Positions 18,989 through 27,879 of a DNA stretch of 64,000 nucleotides are shown in pieces. The stretch lies in contig NZ_CP097322.1 in NCBI RefSeq assembly GCF_023515955.1, positions 1,116,001 through 1,180,000 of the forward strand, written 5' to 3'. Position 1 is the first letter of the stretch; each line of letters opens with the position of its first letter. This stretch comes from Streptomyces sp. RerS4. Lineage in GTDB: Bacteria; Actinomycetota; Actinomycetes; Streptomycetales; Streptomycetaceae. The notes below the pieces were generated by a model, which was given only the letters and a program-made list of their open reading frames with translations, was not told where the DNA came from and did not search any database. The translations under genes and the position numbers were made by a program.

Positions 18989-19679
18989 GCGACACCGAGT
19001 CGAGCAGCCGGGCGGTGTGCACCCGCCCGGCGTGCTCGACCAGCCTGATCAGCACTTCCTTCCCCGAGTCCCGGTCCCGCGCGTCACACAGCACCACCGG
19101 GGTCCCCTGATCCAGGTCCAACGCCCGCGCCACCTCGTTCGCGTCGTAACGACGCGCGTCGGCGAAACAGTTGACGGCCACCACGAACGGGATCCGCCGG
19201 TGCTCGAAGTAGTCGACGGCCGGGAAGCAGTCCTCCAGCCGCCGGGTGTCGGCCAGGACCACCGCGCCCAGCGCGCCCTGCGAGAGCTCGTCCCACAGGA
19301 ACCAGAACCGGTCCTGGCCGGGCGTCCCGAACAGGTACAGCGACAGGCCCTCGCGGATCGTGATCCGCCCGAAGTCCATGGCGACGGTCGTCGTGGTCTT
19401 ACGGTCCACCCCGGCCGTGTCGTCGACCAGTTCGCCCGCCTCGCTCAGCAGTTCCTCCGTCCGCAGCGGTCGGATCTCGCTGACCGCGCCGACGAGCGTG
19501 GTCTTGCCGACGCCGAAACCCCCGGCCACGAGGATCTTCAGCGCGAGTGCGGCCAGCTCCTCCTCTTCGCCGTCACCCGAACCCGCAGGTCCCGGATCCG
19601 CAGGTCCCGGATCCGCAGGTCCCGAATCCGCATGTCCCGAACCCGCCTGCCCCGCCGGCCCGTTGTCGTGCAGTCCCAT
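18969..19679 (-). CDS. Conservon GTPase (CvnD-like ATP/GTP-binding protein)
   Basis: This 236-residue small Ras/MglA-like GTPase is the fourth gene of the conservon. After a low-complexity N-terminus built from 15-base repeats, the P-loop is at residues 53-61 (GGFGVGKTT). A switch region TTTTVAMDFGRI and the G3 motif FGTPGQDRFWF follow, with VNCFAD in place of the NKxD motif. These proteins sit at the membrane with the conservon kinase and Roadblock partner and influence development and antibiotic production in S. coelicolor. The ATG (19679-19677) overlaps the DUF742 stop by one base (TGATG), so translation is coupled. Confidence 0.92.
   Translation of the reverse strand: MGLHDNGPAGQAGSGHADSGPADPGPADPGPAGSGDGEEEELAALALKILVAGGFGVGKTTLVGAVSEIRPLRTEELLSEAGELVDDTAGVDRKTTTTVAMDFGRITIREGLSLYLFGTPGQDRFWFLWDELSQGALGAVVLADTRRLEDCFPAVDYFEHRRIPFVVAVNCFADARRYDANEVARALDLDQGTPVVLCDARDRDSGKEVLIRLVEHAGRVHTARLLDSVSPPAGPV
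19576..19650 (-). repeat. Five 15-bp tandem repeats in the GTPase N-terminus
   Basis: Five units of 15 bases (consensus CCCGGATCCGCAGGT on the plus strand) encode a Gly-Pro-Ala-Asp-Pro-type pentapeptide run in the linker before the P-loop. The two middle units are identical, which points to recent copy-number change. The segment is probably disordered. Confidence 0.85.
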
Positions 19680-20149
19680 CACAGTGCTCGCAATCCCTCG
19701 ATGACTTCCCGCAGAATCCGCTCGTCGGGCAGCCGCGCGGGCGGCACCGGGCGGCTGACCTTGACGTGCCCCGCCTCCAAGAGATCCCCCAGCAGGACCC
19801 GTACGACGCCCACCGGCAGGTCCGCGTCGGCGGCGAGTTCGGCCACCGACTGGGTCTCGGCGCGGCAGAGTCCCAGCAGCGCCCGGTGTTCGGGGCCCAA
19901 CAGGGCCTCGTCCGCGTCGTCGGCGGCCGTGTCCACCACGACCAAGGCGATCAGGTCGAACCGGACCCCGTGCGGTCCGGGCTTCGTCCGCCCGCCGGTC
20001 ATGGCGTACGGGCGTACGAGCGGCCCCGCCTCGGCGTCGTACCACCGGCCGCCCGCCTTGCCGCCCCCTCTGCCGTCCCCTCCGCCGGCCCACCGGCCGT
20101 CCGGCGTGCCGTCCGTCGTGCCGTCCACGGGCCGGACCGCCGCCCTCAC
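19679..20149 (-). CDS. DUF742 protein, conservon third gene (CvnC-like)
   Basis: This 156-residue DUF742 protein is always the third gene of streptomycete conservons. A Gly/Asp-rich N-terminus of about 40 residues leads into LVRPYAMTGGRTKP, the family start signature, and then a winged-helix-like fold (ALLGLCRAETQSVAELAADA; LPVGVVRVLLGDLLEAGHVKV). It probably acts as an adaptor in the signalling complex. The GTG start (20149) overlaps the upstream Roadblock stop by four bases (GTGA), and its own stop overlaps the GTPase ATG. Confidence 0.92.
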   Translation of the reverse strand: MRAAVRPVDGTTDGTPDGRWAGGGDGRGGGKAGGRWYDAEAGPLVRPYAMTGGRTKPGPHGVRFDLIALVVVDTAADDADEALLGPEHRALLGLCRAETQSVAELAADADLPVGVVRVLLGDLLEAGHVKVSRPVPPARLPDERILREVIEGLRAL

Positions 20150-20589
20150 CCGAAGGCCGGCGGGCGGACCGCCGTGCGCGGTGGCGTGTACAAGTGCTCG
20201 CCGACGCGCTTGACCAGGCGGGCCATCTCGTAGGCGATCAGGCCGATGTCGGCGCCGGCCGCGCTGAGGACGGCCAGGCAGGAACCGTCGCCGGCGGCGG
20301 CGACGAAGAGGAAGCCCTCGTCCATCTCCACCATCGTCTGGCGCACGCCCCCGGCGTGGAAATGCCGTCCCGCGCCCTTGGCGAGGCTGTGGAAGCCGGA
20401 GGCCACAGCGGCCAGGTGCTCGGCGTCCTCCCTGCTCAGGGCGCTGGACGAACCCACCGCCAGGCCGTCGTTGGACAGGACGACCGCGTGCCGGACCTCG
20501 CGGACCCGCGTCACCATGTCGTCCAGGAGCCAGTCAAGTTCCCCGGGCCGACGGGCCCCGTCGAGGCCGATCCTGTGGTGTTCGATCAT
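20146..20589 (-). CDS. Roadblock/LC7 protein, conservon second gene (CvnB-like)
   Basis: This 147-residue Roadblock/LC7 protein is the usual partner of the conservon GTPase. It has GELDWLLDDMVTRVREVRHAV, LSREDAEHLAAVASG and GGVRQTMVEMDEGFLFVAA. The ATG at 20589 follows AAGGAGAAG and overlaps a TGA at 20589-20591 in the frame that gives the kinase its proper C-terminus. That overlap supports this start and shows the kinase really ends here. A long open frame joins this gene to the kinase without a stop, but it reads nonsense between them. See the orphan paralogue at 17968-18366. Confidence 0.93.
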   Translation of the reverse strand: MIEHHRIGLDGARRPGELDWLLDDMVTRVREVRHAVVLSNDGLAVGSSSALSREDAEHLAAVASGFHSLAKGAGRHFHAGGVRQTMVEMDEGFLFVAAAGDGSCLAVLSAAGADIGLIAYEMARLVKRVGEHLYTPPRTAVRPPAFG

Positions 20590-23196
20590 CACACTTCTCC
20601 TTCGCTGCCTGCGTGGGGGGAGTTCTCCCGGGAGCCGCGCGCCCATCCGTCGCGGTAGGCGGCCATCCGGTCGCGGGCCTCTTCCGGGCTGCGGTCCGGC
20701 GCAGGTCCGACGTGGCGTTCGCCGGTCGCGCCCGTCGCCCGGGGGGCCTCGCGCAGCTGCGGGACGAGGCTGGCCTGACGTACCCGGCGCGGCAGCTCCG
20801 TCACCGTGCCGCCCGAGCCGCGCGGCCGCAGCGCCGCCACGGGGTTGGCCGCGGCGCCTGCACCGCGGGCGCGTCCGCCCGGCGCCTTCCGTCGCGGCGT
20901 CCCGACGCGGCGCCAGTCGCGGCTCGGGGCGCTCCGGCCGTTCGGGGGCCGGGGCGGGTTCCCGTTCCGGCTGCGGTGCGGCGCCGGGCGCCGGCTCGAT
21001 CGCCGCCTGGAGGAGGGCGTTCGGCAGCAGGACGACGGCGGTGGTCCCTCCGTAGGGCGAGGTCCGCAGGTGGACGCGTACCCCGTGGCGGGCCGAGAGC
21101 CGGCTGACGACGAAGAGCCCGAGGCGGTCGCTGTCGAAGAGGTCGAGGTCCTCGGACTGCTCGATGCGGCGGTTGGCCTCGGCCAGGGCCTCGCGTCCCA
21201 TCCCGAGCCCCCGGTCCTCCACCTCCAGGACGTATCCGGCGCCGACGCCCTCGCCGCTGACGCGGACCTTGGTGTGCGGCGGGGAGAACTGGGCGGCGTT
21301 CTCGATCAGTTCCGCGAGGAGATGGGTGAGGTCGGCGACGGCCGTGCCGACGACGGCGGCCTCGGCGAGGCCGCGGACCTCGACGCGCGGATAGTCCTCG
21401 ATCTCGGAGACGGCGGCCCGTACGACGTTGGTCAGCGGCACCGGCGTCCGCCAGGCACGTCCAGGGGCGGCGCCCGAGAGGATGATCAGGCTTTCCGCGT
21501 GGCGTCGCATGCGGGTGGTGAGGTGGTCGAGGCGGAAGAGGTCGCCGAGTTCGCCCGGGTCGTCCGCGCGTCGTTCCATCGAGTCGAGCAGGTTCAGCTG
21601 CTTGTGGACGAGGACCTGACTGCGGCGGGCGAGGTTGACGAAGACGCCGCTGATCCCGTCGGCCAGTTCGGCGCGTTCGACGGCGGCGCTCAGCGCGGCC
21701 CGGTGGACGGTCGACAGGGCCGCCCCGACCTGGGTGATCTCGTCCTCGGCGGCCGGTGGGGCCGGGGCCTCGGCCGCCACGTCGATGCCCTGGCCGGACC
21801 GCAGGCGGTCCATGGCGTGGGGCAGCTTGCGGTGGGCGATCTCCAGGGCGGTGTTGCGCAGCGAGACCAGTTCCACGACCAGCGCACGGCCGATGCGGAC
21901 GGAGATGACGAGCGAGGCGGCGACGGCGGCCAGCCCCAGCAGCACCGCTGCGCCCGCCGGGCTGAGCGCGCCCTCGGTGAACGGGTCGGCGCCGCCGACG
22001 GCGCGGGCGTGCGCGGCCTCGGCGATCTCGCGCAGGGAGGAGCCGACGCTCGCGTACGCGGCGTCCCAGCCGGCGGGGGTGCCGGTGCCGCGGGCGTCCT
22101 TGGCGTCCTTCGGGTCCTTGAGGTCCTTGGAGTCCTTGGCCGCCGTGCCGGTGCCGGTGCCGGTCGGGGCGTACGCGGCCAGGGTCTCGTCCTCGACGGT
22201 GGTGAGTTCGCCGTACGCGGCGCTCCTCGTCACGGAGTCCCAGGCGGCGCGCGGCGCGCCGGGCAGGTCGCGGGCGGCGGCGGTGGCCAGGGCGCGGCGG
22301 GTCTCGACGGCTCCGGCCAGCAGACGGAGCGTTTCGGCGGTGCGCGGCGTACCGGGGACGGCGAGCAGCGCGTCCTCGCGCGACAGCATCTCCCCGGCGC
22401 GGGCGAATTCCAGCAGGACGCGGAACTCGGGACCCAGTGCGGGGCGTTCACCACCGGACAGGGCGCCTTCGGCGGCGAGGGCGGCGTCGGCCACGCGCGT
22501 GTACGTCGCGTAGGCGGCGTCCGCGCCCATGCGCCGGGCCGCGACGTCCTTGCGGGCGGTGGCGAGGGCTTCCGCCTCGGTGACGAAGGCGCCGAGGCGG
22601 GTGACGACCTCGGTGGGGTGCTCGCCGCTGTCCGCGACGGTGTGCCGATCGCCGAGGCGCAGTCGCTTCACGGCGTCGTCGGTGCGGCGGGCCTGCTGTT
22701 CCAGGGCAGGACCTTGGTCGGAAGCGGGGTCGGCCAGGAAGCGGACGGCGGCCCGGCGTTCGGCCTGGAGCTCGGTCAGGGAGGCCGCGAGGGGCGTGCG
22801 GAGGGTGGCGTCGATCTGCCGGACCTGGCCGAGGCGGGCGATCTCCTGGGCGGTGCTGACGGTGGCGAAGCCCCAGAGGGCGAGCAGGGACACGACGGGG
22901 ACCATGAGCAGCGAGATGATCTTCGCGCGGACCGTGGCCGGCCGCAGCGGGACCCGGACCCTACGCCGGGCAGCCGGCGCCCCGTCGCCGGCCGGTCGGG
23001 CCGCCCGGAGGGGGTCCGGCGCCGCGGACTCCCGGGCCGGGCGGCGTGCGCCCGGCGGCCGCGCGGCGCGGGCGGCTCCGGTGGCGCGGCCGCCTCGGGT
23101 CTGGTGCGGGGTGTGCGCATGGGTTCCTCGTTCCGGGCGGTGCGGGAAGGCGGTGGCGGGGCGGCTTCGGGGTCGAACGGCGGACGGCCGTCGCAC
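20589..23196 (-). CDS. Nitrate-sensor-type histidine kinase, conservon first gene, apparent frameshift
   Basis: This large conservon kinase has an N-terminal membrane helix (ISLLMVPVVSLLALWGF), a nitrate/nitrite-sensing-like helical domain, a second membrane helix, a HAMP-like linker, a phospho-acceptor-like helix (FRLDHLTTRMRRHAESL) and an HATPase domain (LLAELIENAAQFSPP; GLGMGREAL; RLGLFVVSRLSARHG). The frame carrying these runs on into nonsense after about 20930. The family's usual end (TELPRRVRQASLVPQLRE ... RDRMAAYRDGW) lies in another frame ending at 20589. One base must be skipped between about 20860 and 20930. The N-terminus is also unsure: GTG 23196 is in frame, but the best ribosome binding site (GAGGAA) serves an ATG at 23120 in a different frame. 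Sequencing error or real mutation are both possible. Confidence 0.8.
22096..22140 (-). repeat. Five 9-bp tandem repeats inside the kinase gene
   Basis: Five units of GTCCTTNNN encode the highly charged run KDSKDLKDPKDAKDA in the extracytoplasmic sensor part of the kinase. Such a Lys-Asp run is odd within a helical sensor domain and probably forms a flexible loop. Copy number may vary between strains. Confidence 0.8.
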
Positions 23197-23332
23197 CGAC
23201 GGCGCGGGACCACCGGCATCGGTGAGCGGATTCGGGTGCGGGTTTCGGCGGGAGGGTTGAGCGCCGGGGTCAGTGGGCGGGTTCGGTCGGCGGGTTGAGC
23301 GGCCGGTTCAGTGGGCGGGGCAACCGTCGGGG

Positions 23333-24127
23333 TCAGTGAGCGGGGGCGGGGTTCGGGGGGCCCTCGATCGGATGTCGTGTCGACGCCGCGGCCGAGGCGG
23401 CCCGCTCGTCCGCCGTTGGGGACAGCGCCACGAACGCGGCGGTCAGGAAGAGGTAGGAGCCCAGTCCGACCGCGAGCGGGAAGATGAACTGCATGGCGGT
23501 GGCTCCGGGAAGGGCCTGGTCAGAGGGGGTGACGTGGACGGTGACGGCCGTCATCCCGGTGTAGTGCATGCTGCTGACGGCCACGCCCATGACGAGCGAG
23601 GCGGCGGCGACGGCCACCGGCGCCTTGATGTCGAGCGCGGCCCAGAGGGCGGCGGTGGCGGCCACGACGGCGATGGCGATCGAGAGCCCGACGGCGAGCG
23701 GGTCGTAGGAGATCCGGCCGTGCAGCCGCAGGGCCGCCATCCCGAGGTAGTGCATGCTGGCGACGCCGAGACCGGTGGTGAGGCCGCCCAGTACGAGGGC
23801 CCGGCCGCGGTTCCTCCCGTAGCCGACGGCGAACACCCCCGCCCCGACGACGAGCATGGCGACGAACAGGCTCAGGAGGGTGAGCGGCACGTCGTAGCGG
23901 ATCTCGGTGCCGCTGACGTGGAAGCCGAGCACGGCGACGAAGTGCATCGTCCAGATGCCGGTTCCGATGGCGGAGGCGGCGGTGAGGAGCCAGTTGCGGC
24001 GGGTGGCTCCGGTGGCAGCGAGCGCGCGAACGGTGCAGCGCAGCCCGAGGGCGGCGCCGATCGAGGCCATCACGTATGACAGCGCGGGTGTCAGCCACCC
24101 GTAGGCGGCGTGGTCCAGGTGTCCCAT
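23333..24127 (-). CDS. MHYT-domain integral membrane sensor
   Basis: This 264-residue membrane protein has seven hydrophobic helices and three copies of the MHYT-type motif: MHFVAV (about residue 61), MHYLGM (about 125) and MHYTGM (about 187). The His/Met residues are proposed to hold a copper ion that senses O2, CO or NO (family knowledge). Unlike many MHYT proteins it has no kinase or GGDEF output, only a short Pro/Ala-rich tail, so it would have to signal through a partner. It lies directly upstream of, and on the same strand as, the conservon kinase; 136 bases of GC-rich repeats separate them. Confidence 0.88.
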   Translation of the reverse strand: MGHLDHAAYGWLTPALSYVMASIGAALGLRCTVRALAATGATRRNWLLTAASAIGTGIWTMHFVAVLGFHVSGTEIRYDVPLTLLSLFVAMLVVGAGVFAVGYGRNRGRALVLGGLTTGLGVASMHYLGMAALRLHGRISYDPLAVGLSIAIAVVAATAALWAALDIKAPVAVAAASLVMGVAVSSMHYTGMTAVTVHVTPSDQALPGATAMQFIFPLAVGLGSYLFLTAAFVALSPTADERAASAAASTRHPIEGPPNPAPAH

Positions 24128-24316
24128 GGCCCACGGACGCTAGTCCGGGTGAGGGCGCGAACAGGGGGCGCATTTCGAAAGCCGTTGGAACTGCTGGAAT
24201 ATGACAGAGAGACGTTCATCTCCGATCACACCAGGTGCCGGCTTGCGCACGGCCCGCAGGCGGACCGGTGGACCGGTGGGCCTGGACCCCGCGCGGGCAT
24301 GCGGGATCATGGGCGC

Positions 24317-24934
24317 ATGAGCCGTGATGACCGTATGAGCGAGGACCCGGCGCGCGTGCAGGAGTTCTTCGGGGCGCGCGCCGACGACTGGGACCGCAAG
24401 TTCCCCGACGACGGCCCCGCCTTCGCGACCGCCGTCACCGAGTGCGGCCTCGCCCCGGGCGACCGGGTGCTGGACGCCGGGTGCGGGACCGGGCGGGCGC
24501 TGCCCGCGCTACGGGCGGCCGTCGGGCCGGAGGGAACCGTGCTCGGCGTCGACCTCACCGCGCCGATGTTGGCCGCCGCGACCCGCGCCGGCCGGGGCCG
24601 GGCGGGTACGCTGCTGCGCGCCGACGTGGCCCGGCTGCCGCTGCGCGACGGTGTCCTGGACGCCGTGTTCGCCGCCGGGTTGATCGCGCACCTGCCCGAT
24701 CCCGGGGCGAACCTCGGCGAGCTCGCCCGTGTGGTGCGCCCCGGCGGCCGGCTCGCACTGTTCCACCCGATCGGGCGGGCGGCTCTCGCGGCGCGCCAGG
24801 GTCGCGAACTGACCCCGGACGACCTGCGGGCCGAGCCCAACCTCCGCCCGCTGCTGTCCGCTTCGGGTTGGGAGCTGACCTCGTACGCCGACGAGGACAC
24901 CCGCTTCCTCGCGCTGGCGACCCGCCGGGCCTGA
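24317..24934 (+). CDS. SAM-dependent methyltransferase, class I
   Basis: This methyltransferase of about 205 residues has a standard SAM-binding fold: motif I VLDAGCGTGRALPAL (about residue 52), motif II VLGVDLTAPMLAAA, then LLRADVARLPLRDG and the post-motif VVRPGGRLALFHP. It resembles UbiE/Methyltransf_11 enzymes, acting on a small molecule in the cytoplasm. The start at 24317 is chosen over a second ATG at 24335; both lack a strong ribosome binding site. It converges with the MpaB-like gene 16 bases away. The 190 bases upstream hold no gene. Confidence 0.88.
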   Translation: MSRDDRMSEDPARVQEFFGARADDWDRKFPDDGPAFATAVTECGLAPGDRVLDAGCGTGRALPALRAAVGPEGTVLGVDLTAPMLAAATRAGRGRAGTLLRADVARLPLRDGVLDAVFAAGLIAHLPDPGANLGELARVVRPGGRLALFHPIGRAALAARQGRELTPDDLRAEPNLRPLLSASGWELTSYADEDTRFLALATRRA

Positions 24935-24949
24935 CGACGCCGTCGCCCC

Positions 24950-25864
24950 CTACGCCGGAGGCTGCGCGTCCGCTCCGGCCGGGCGGCGCGGATGGGGGAC
25001 GGGGCAGCCGCCGGAGCCGGGCACGGGGAAGGTGCCGAGTTCCCCGACGTCGTAGCCGTGGGGGTAGCCCTTGACCTCCGGGTTCTGGCGGGCGTAGTGC
25101 GGGGCCCGGCGCGGCGGCAGCAGCCGTACCGCCCGGCCGCGCAGCCACAGGGCGCCCCGGACCAGCCGCCGGACACGGGGGTGCGGGCTCTCGTAGCGGA
25201 AGGCGGCGAGCAGGGACTCGTCGAACAGCGCGAAGCTGCCCGCGCGCACGGCCGCCGCGAGCGGGCTCGGGTACCAGGAGGCCATCAGGTCGAGGGTGGC
25301 GTCGGCGACCTTGCGGCCTCCCTCGTCCCAACCGAAGTGGGCTTCCTCGTAGGCGTTCAGGGTCTCCTCGAACTCCTCGTAGGAAGCCGGAATGTCCTGG
25401 ATGCCCATGTGTCGGCCGAGGGTCGCGTAGTAGTTGGCGCAGGCCCGGCGTTCGTGGTGGGTGAGCGGGCGCCAACCGTAGGCGTCGACCCAGCGGGCGG
25501 GGATCACCACGAACGTGCACAGGACGTAGCGCATCTCGTCGTTGGAGATGTCGTAGGCGCGGTGCATCTGGTTGACGCGCCGGATCGCGGTGCGGGCCGT
25601 GTCGCTGTCGAAGCCGTGCTCGACGACCGCGTCGAGGAGGAGCGCGGTGTCGTCGTAGCGCTTCTGCGTGCGCTCCGTGAACTCGGCGGTCTCGGCGAGC
25701 AGGCTCCCGATGGAGGGGACGGCGTACGTCCGGAACAGGGCGAGTTCGAGGGCCCGGGTGAAGTCCCAGGGGAACTCGTAGGTGGCGGTGAGCCGGTAGA
25801 TGGTCAGGAAGTCCTTGTCGGGGTCGAGACGGAGGATTTCCCTCAGCCGGTCGTAACGCTGCAC
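24950..25864 (-). CDS. MpaB/DUF2236-family oxygenase-like protein
   Basis: This 304-residue protein is of the oxygenase MpaB / latex-clearing-protein-like family (DUF2236), many of which bind haem b through a conserved His. Family-like segments are AVPSIGSLLAETAEFTERT, RRVNQMHRAYDISNDEMRYV, CTFVVIPARWVDAYGWRPLT and ACANYYATLGRHMGI. The GTG at 25864 has AAGGGAG upstream. The last 60 residues (ALWLRGRAVRLLPPRRAPHYAR and after) are basic and Pro-rich. It stands alone between a convergent methyltransferase and a divergent hypothetical gene. The substrate is unknown, though relatives oxidise terpenoid or polyketide-like compounds. Confidence 0.82.
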   Translation of the reverse strand: MQRYDRLREILRLDPDKDFLTIYRLTATYEFPWDFTRALELALFRTYAVPSIGSLLAETAEFTERTQKRYDDTALLLDAVVEHGFDSDTARTAIRRVNQMHRAYDISNDEMRYVLCTFVVIPARWVDAYGWRPLTHHERRACANYYATLGRHMGIQDIPASYEEFEETLNAYEEAHFGWDEGGRKVADATLDLMASWYPSPLAAAVRAGSFALFDESLLAAFRYESPHPRVRRLVRGALWLRGRAVRLLPPRRAPHYARQNPEVKGYPHGYDVGELGTFPVPGSGGCPVPHPRRPAGADAQPPA

Positions 25865-26076
25865 CGGTCTCCCTTTCTGTGGCGGGAGGACAACTCTACG
25901 TGCAGGTAGTAATCGTGGGCGTGAAGGGCCTGTGCGGGTGCGGTCGACAAACGGAGCGCCTCGACAACCCTCGACACCCCTCGACGGTTTCCCCGCTCCC
26001 TGGTTAAGGTGCGCCGACGACAGAGCGATCCGCGTCAGGATCGGGAGCGGAATCGAGAGCGGGATCGGGAGGGCAT

Positions 26077-26892
26077 GTGTCCGAGGAGGAGGACGGGGGC
26101 GCGCTGTACGTGCTGACCGCCGTACTGCTGACCCCCACGCGGTTCCCGACGATGCTCGGCGACGATTACCCGGAGGCGTGCGCGCTGCTGGGGGTCCATC
26201 CGAGCGCCGACGGCTACGGGTTGGTGCTCGGGCAGGACCAGGAGGGTGCGCGCTGGACGGTCGTCGTGGACGACGTCGCGCTGGTGGCCGCCGCCATCGC
26301 CGCCTGGGACTGCGGGATGGCCTACGACCTGTCGCCGGACGAGCGGACGATCGTGGTGTCCCTGGCGGGTTGGCCGCTGGCCCTGACCGTGGCGGCCCCC
26401 GGCATACCGGAACCGCACGATCCGGAGCAGGGCGCGGACGGTACCGGGAGGGTGCCGCTGGCGCCGCCCTCGGCCGACGTGTGGGGGCCGGTGCAGCGGC
26501 GGCTCGGCGCCGACCAGATCGCCCGGGAGTGGGCGGACTGGGACGGCCGGGTCGCGGAAGACGGCGGGGCCGCCTCGGCCGCGCACCCCGGCCTGGCACG
26601 GGCGCTGCGCGAAGCCGTCGCCTACACGCGGCAGGCGCCGCCACCGGGCCGGGTCCGGTCCTCCTTCGCCGGCGAGGGCAGCCGGACGCTGCGGGCGGAC
26701 GGGCCCGGCTGGTCGCTGGTGGCCCGGACCGACGGCCCGGCCTTCGTCCTGCTGGACGAGGAACCCGGCGAGGTCCTGGCCGTCCCGACCGCGGGCGATC
26801 CCGCACTGGCCGACGTGCCCGATCTGCCCGACCTGCCCGCGCTGTCGGAGCTGCTCACGGCCCTGGACCGGGTCGCCGTACGCCCGTCCTGA
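26077..26892 (+). CDS. Hypothetical acidic protein, 271 residues
   Basis: I do not recognise this family. The soluble, acidic protein starts at a GTG preceded by GGGAGGG. No signal peptide or membrane helix is present; hydrophobic stretches (VALVAAAIAAWDCGMAYDL) are too short and mixed. The pattern of alternating beta-like segments with Trp/Gly turns could fit a SMI1/KNR4- or SUKH-like immunity fold, but this is a guess. The region just before the start contains a repeated ATCGGGAG motif. A 40-codon frame with its own ribosome binding site follows 26 bases downstream. Confidence 0.6.
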   Translation: MSEEEDGGALYVLTAVLLTPTRFPTMLGDDYPEACALLGVHPSADGYGLVLGQDQEGARWTVVVDDVALVAAAIAAWDCGMAYDLSPDERTIVVSLAGWPLALTVAAPGIPEPHDPEQGADGTGRVPLAPPSADVWGPVQRRLGADQIAREWADWDGRVAEDGGAASAAHPGLARALREAVAYTRQAPPPGRVRSSFAGEGSRTLRADGPGWSLVARTDGPAFVLLDEEPGEVLAVPTAGDPALADVPDLPDLPALSELLTALDRVAVRPS

Positions 26893-26918
26893 GCGCACGG
26901 ACAACAGGAGACGCCACG

Positions 26919-27041
26919 GTGGTGGAGTCCGAGCCGGTGGGTATGGTCGTGGCCGGCCGCACCGAGCCCGCCGACGACGGCCCGCGCGGCGAGACCCGCC
27001 AACCGCGATGGGCCACGACCCTGATGCGGGACTACTACTGA
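26919..27041 (+). CDS. Possible small protein, 40 residues
   Basis: Two adjacent GTG codons (26919, 26922) lie seven to ten bases after AGGAG, and the frame runs 40 codons to a TGA. The product begins VVESEPVGMVVAGRTEPADD and ends WATTLMRDYY, a polar peptide with an aromatic C-terminus. It directly follows the 271-residue hypothetical gene and may be its partner. I know of no family. Short length makes this uncertain. Confidence 0.4.
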   Translation: MVESEPVGMVVAGRTEPADDGPRGETRQPRWATTLMRDYY

Positions 27042-27127
27042 CCCGCCGCAGCCGCCGAGCCCCGCGCCTGTAGCAGCCGTCGCCGCCGGGAGCGGACGCC
27101 CGCGCCCGGCAGCGGACGCCCGAGCCG

Positions 27128-27673
27128 TCAGACCCGTTCGAGCGGGACGTGCGGGAGCGGCGGGAGGGTGACCGTGATGGCGTCGCCGGGGCGGATGGTG
27201 CCGCCCCGGTGGACCACGCCCATGATCCCGGCCTTGCGGACGAGCCGACCCTCCTCGTCCCTCCCGACGACCTGCTTGAGCAGCCCGCCCTGGAAGTTGT
27301 CGATCTGCAGGCACGGGTTGCGCAGGCCGGTGACCTCCACCACGGCCTCCTCGCCGAGGCGCAGCAGTGTCCCCGTCGGCAGGTCGAGCAGGTCGATGCC
27401 CTGCGTGGTCACGTTCTCCCCGAGCTGGCCCGGCTCGACGCTGAAGCCGGCCTCGGCGACCTCGTCGAACAGCTCGCGGTGGATCAGGTGCACCTGGCGC
27501 AGATTCGGCTGGGTCGGGTCCTGTGCGACGCGCGAGCGGTGCTTGACCGTGACCCCCGCGTGCACGTCCCCCTCCACGCCCAACCCGGCCAGCAGCGTGA
27601 TGCTCTCGCGGTTGGGCTTGGTGAACGCGTACTCGGCATTGCTGCTGACCGCCGCGACCTGTGCGGTGTTCAT
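27128..27673 (-). CDS. MOSC-domain protein
   Basis: This 181-residue MOSC-domain protein is related to the C-terminal domain of molybdenum-cofactor sulfurase. Family segments include GLGVEGDVHAG near the N-terminus, VHLIHRELFDEV, the GQLGENVTTQGIDL motif and VTGLRNPCLQIDNFQ, which contains the conserved Cys expected to carry sulfur. Such stand-alone proteins are thought to move sulfur to metal or cofactor acceptors, or to act in N-hydroxylated compound reduction. The ATG at 27673 suits the AAGGGGG site nine bases away better than the in-frame ATG at 27682. It lies 23 bases from a small membrane-protein gene on the same strand. Confidence 0.88.
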   Translation of the reverse strand: MNTAQVAAVSSNAEYAFTKPNRESITLLAGLGVEGDVHAGVTVKHRSRVAQDPTQPNLRQVHLIHRELFDEVAEAGFSVEPGQLGENVTTQGIDLLDLPTGTLLRLGEEAVVEVTGLRNPCLQIDNFQGGLLKQVVGRDEEGRLVRKAGIMGVVHRGGTIRPGDAITVTLPPLPHVPLERV

Positions 27674-27696
27674 GAAAGACATCCCCCTTGTCGGCC

Positions 27697-27879
27697 TCAG
27701 CGGCCGAGTTGCTTCCTGGATATACCCCGCAGGCGACGCTTCTGGGAGGAGTCCAGCAGGAGGTAGGCGACGGCCGGAACCCCGATGAGGACCGCCAGTC
27801 CCGCCCAGAATCCGACCAACCAGAACAGCACGACGGCCGCCGCGACTCCGGCAACCGCGATCTTTCCGCTCTTGGACAT
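27697..27879 (-). CDS. Small two-helix membrane protein, 60 residues
   Basis: This 60-residue protein has two closely packed hydrophobic stretches ([20 protein letters not shown] and [14 protein letters not shown]) and a basic C-terminal tail ([17 protein letters not shown]), so it probably makes a membrane hairpin with a cytoplasmic positive end. The ATG has an excellent AGGAGGTG site upstream, which supports it as a real gene. Function unknown. It precedes the MOSC gene on the same strand. Confidence 0.75.
   Translation of the reverse strand: MSKSGKIAVAGVAAAVVLFWLVGFWAGLAVLIGVPAVAYLLLDSSQKRRLRGISRKQLGR

Noticed and set aside
20146..23196. A single kinase-Roadblock fusion protein of 1016 residues.
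   Set aside because: The frame is open but reads nonsense between the HATPase domain and the Roadblock ATG. The conserved kinase tail is in another frame and its stop overlaps that ATG, as in other conservons.
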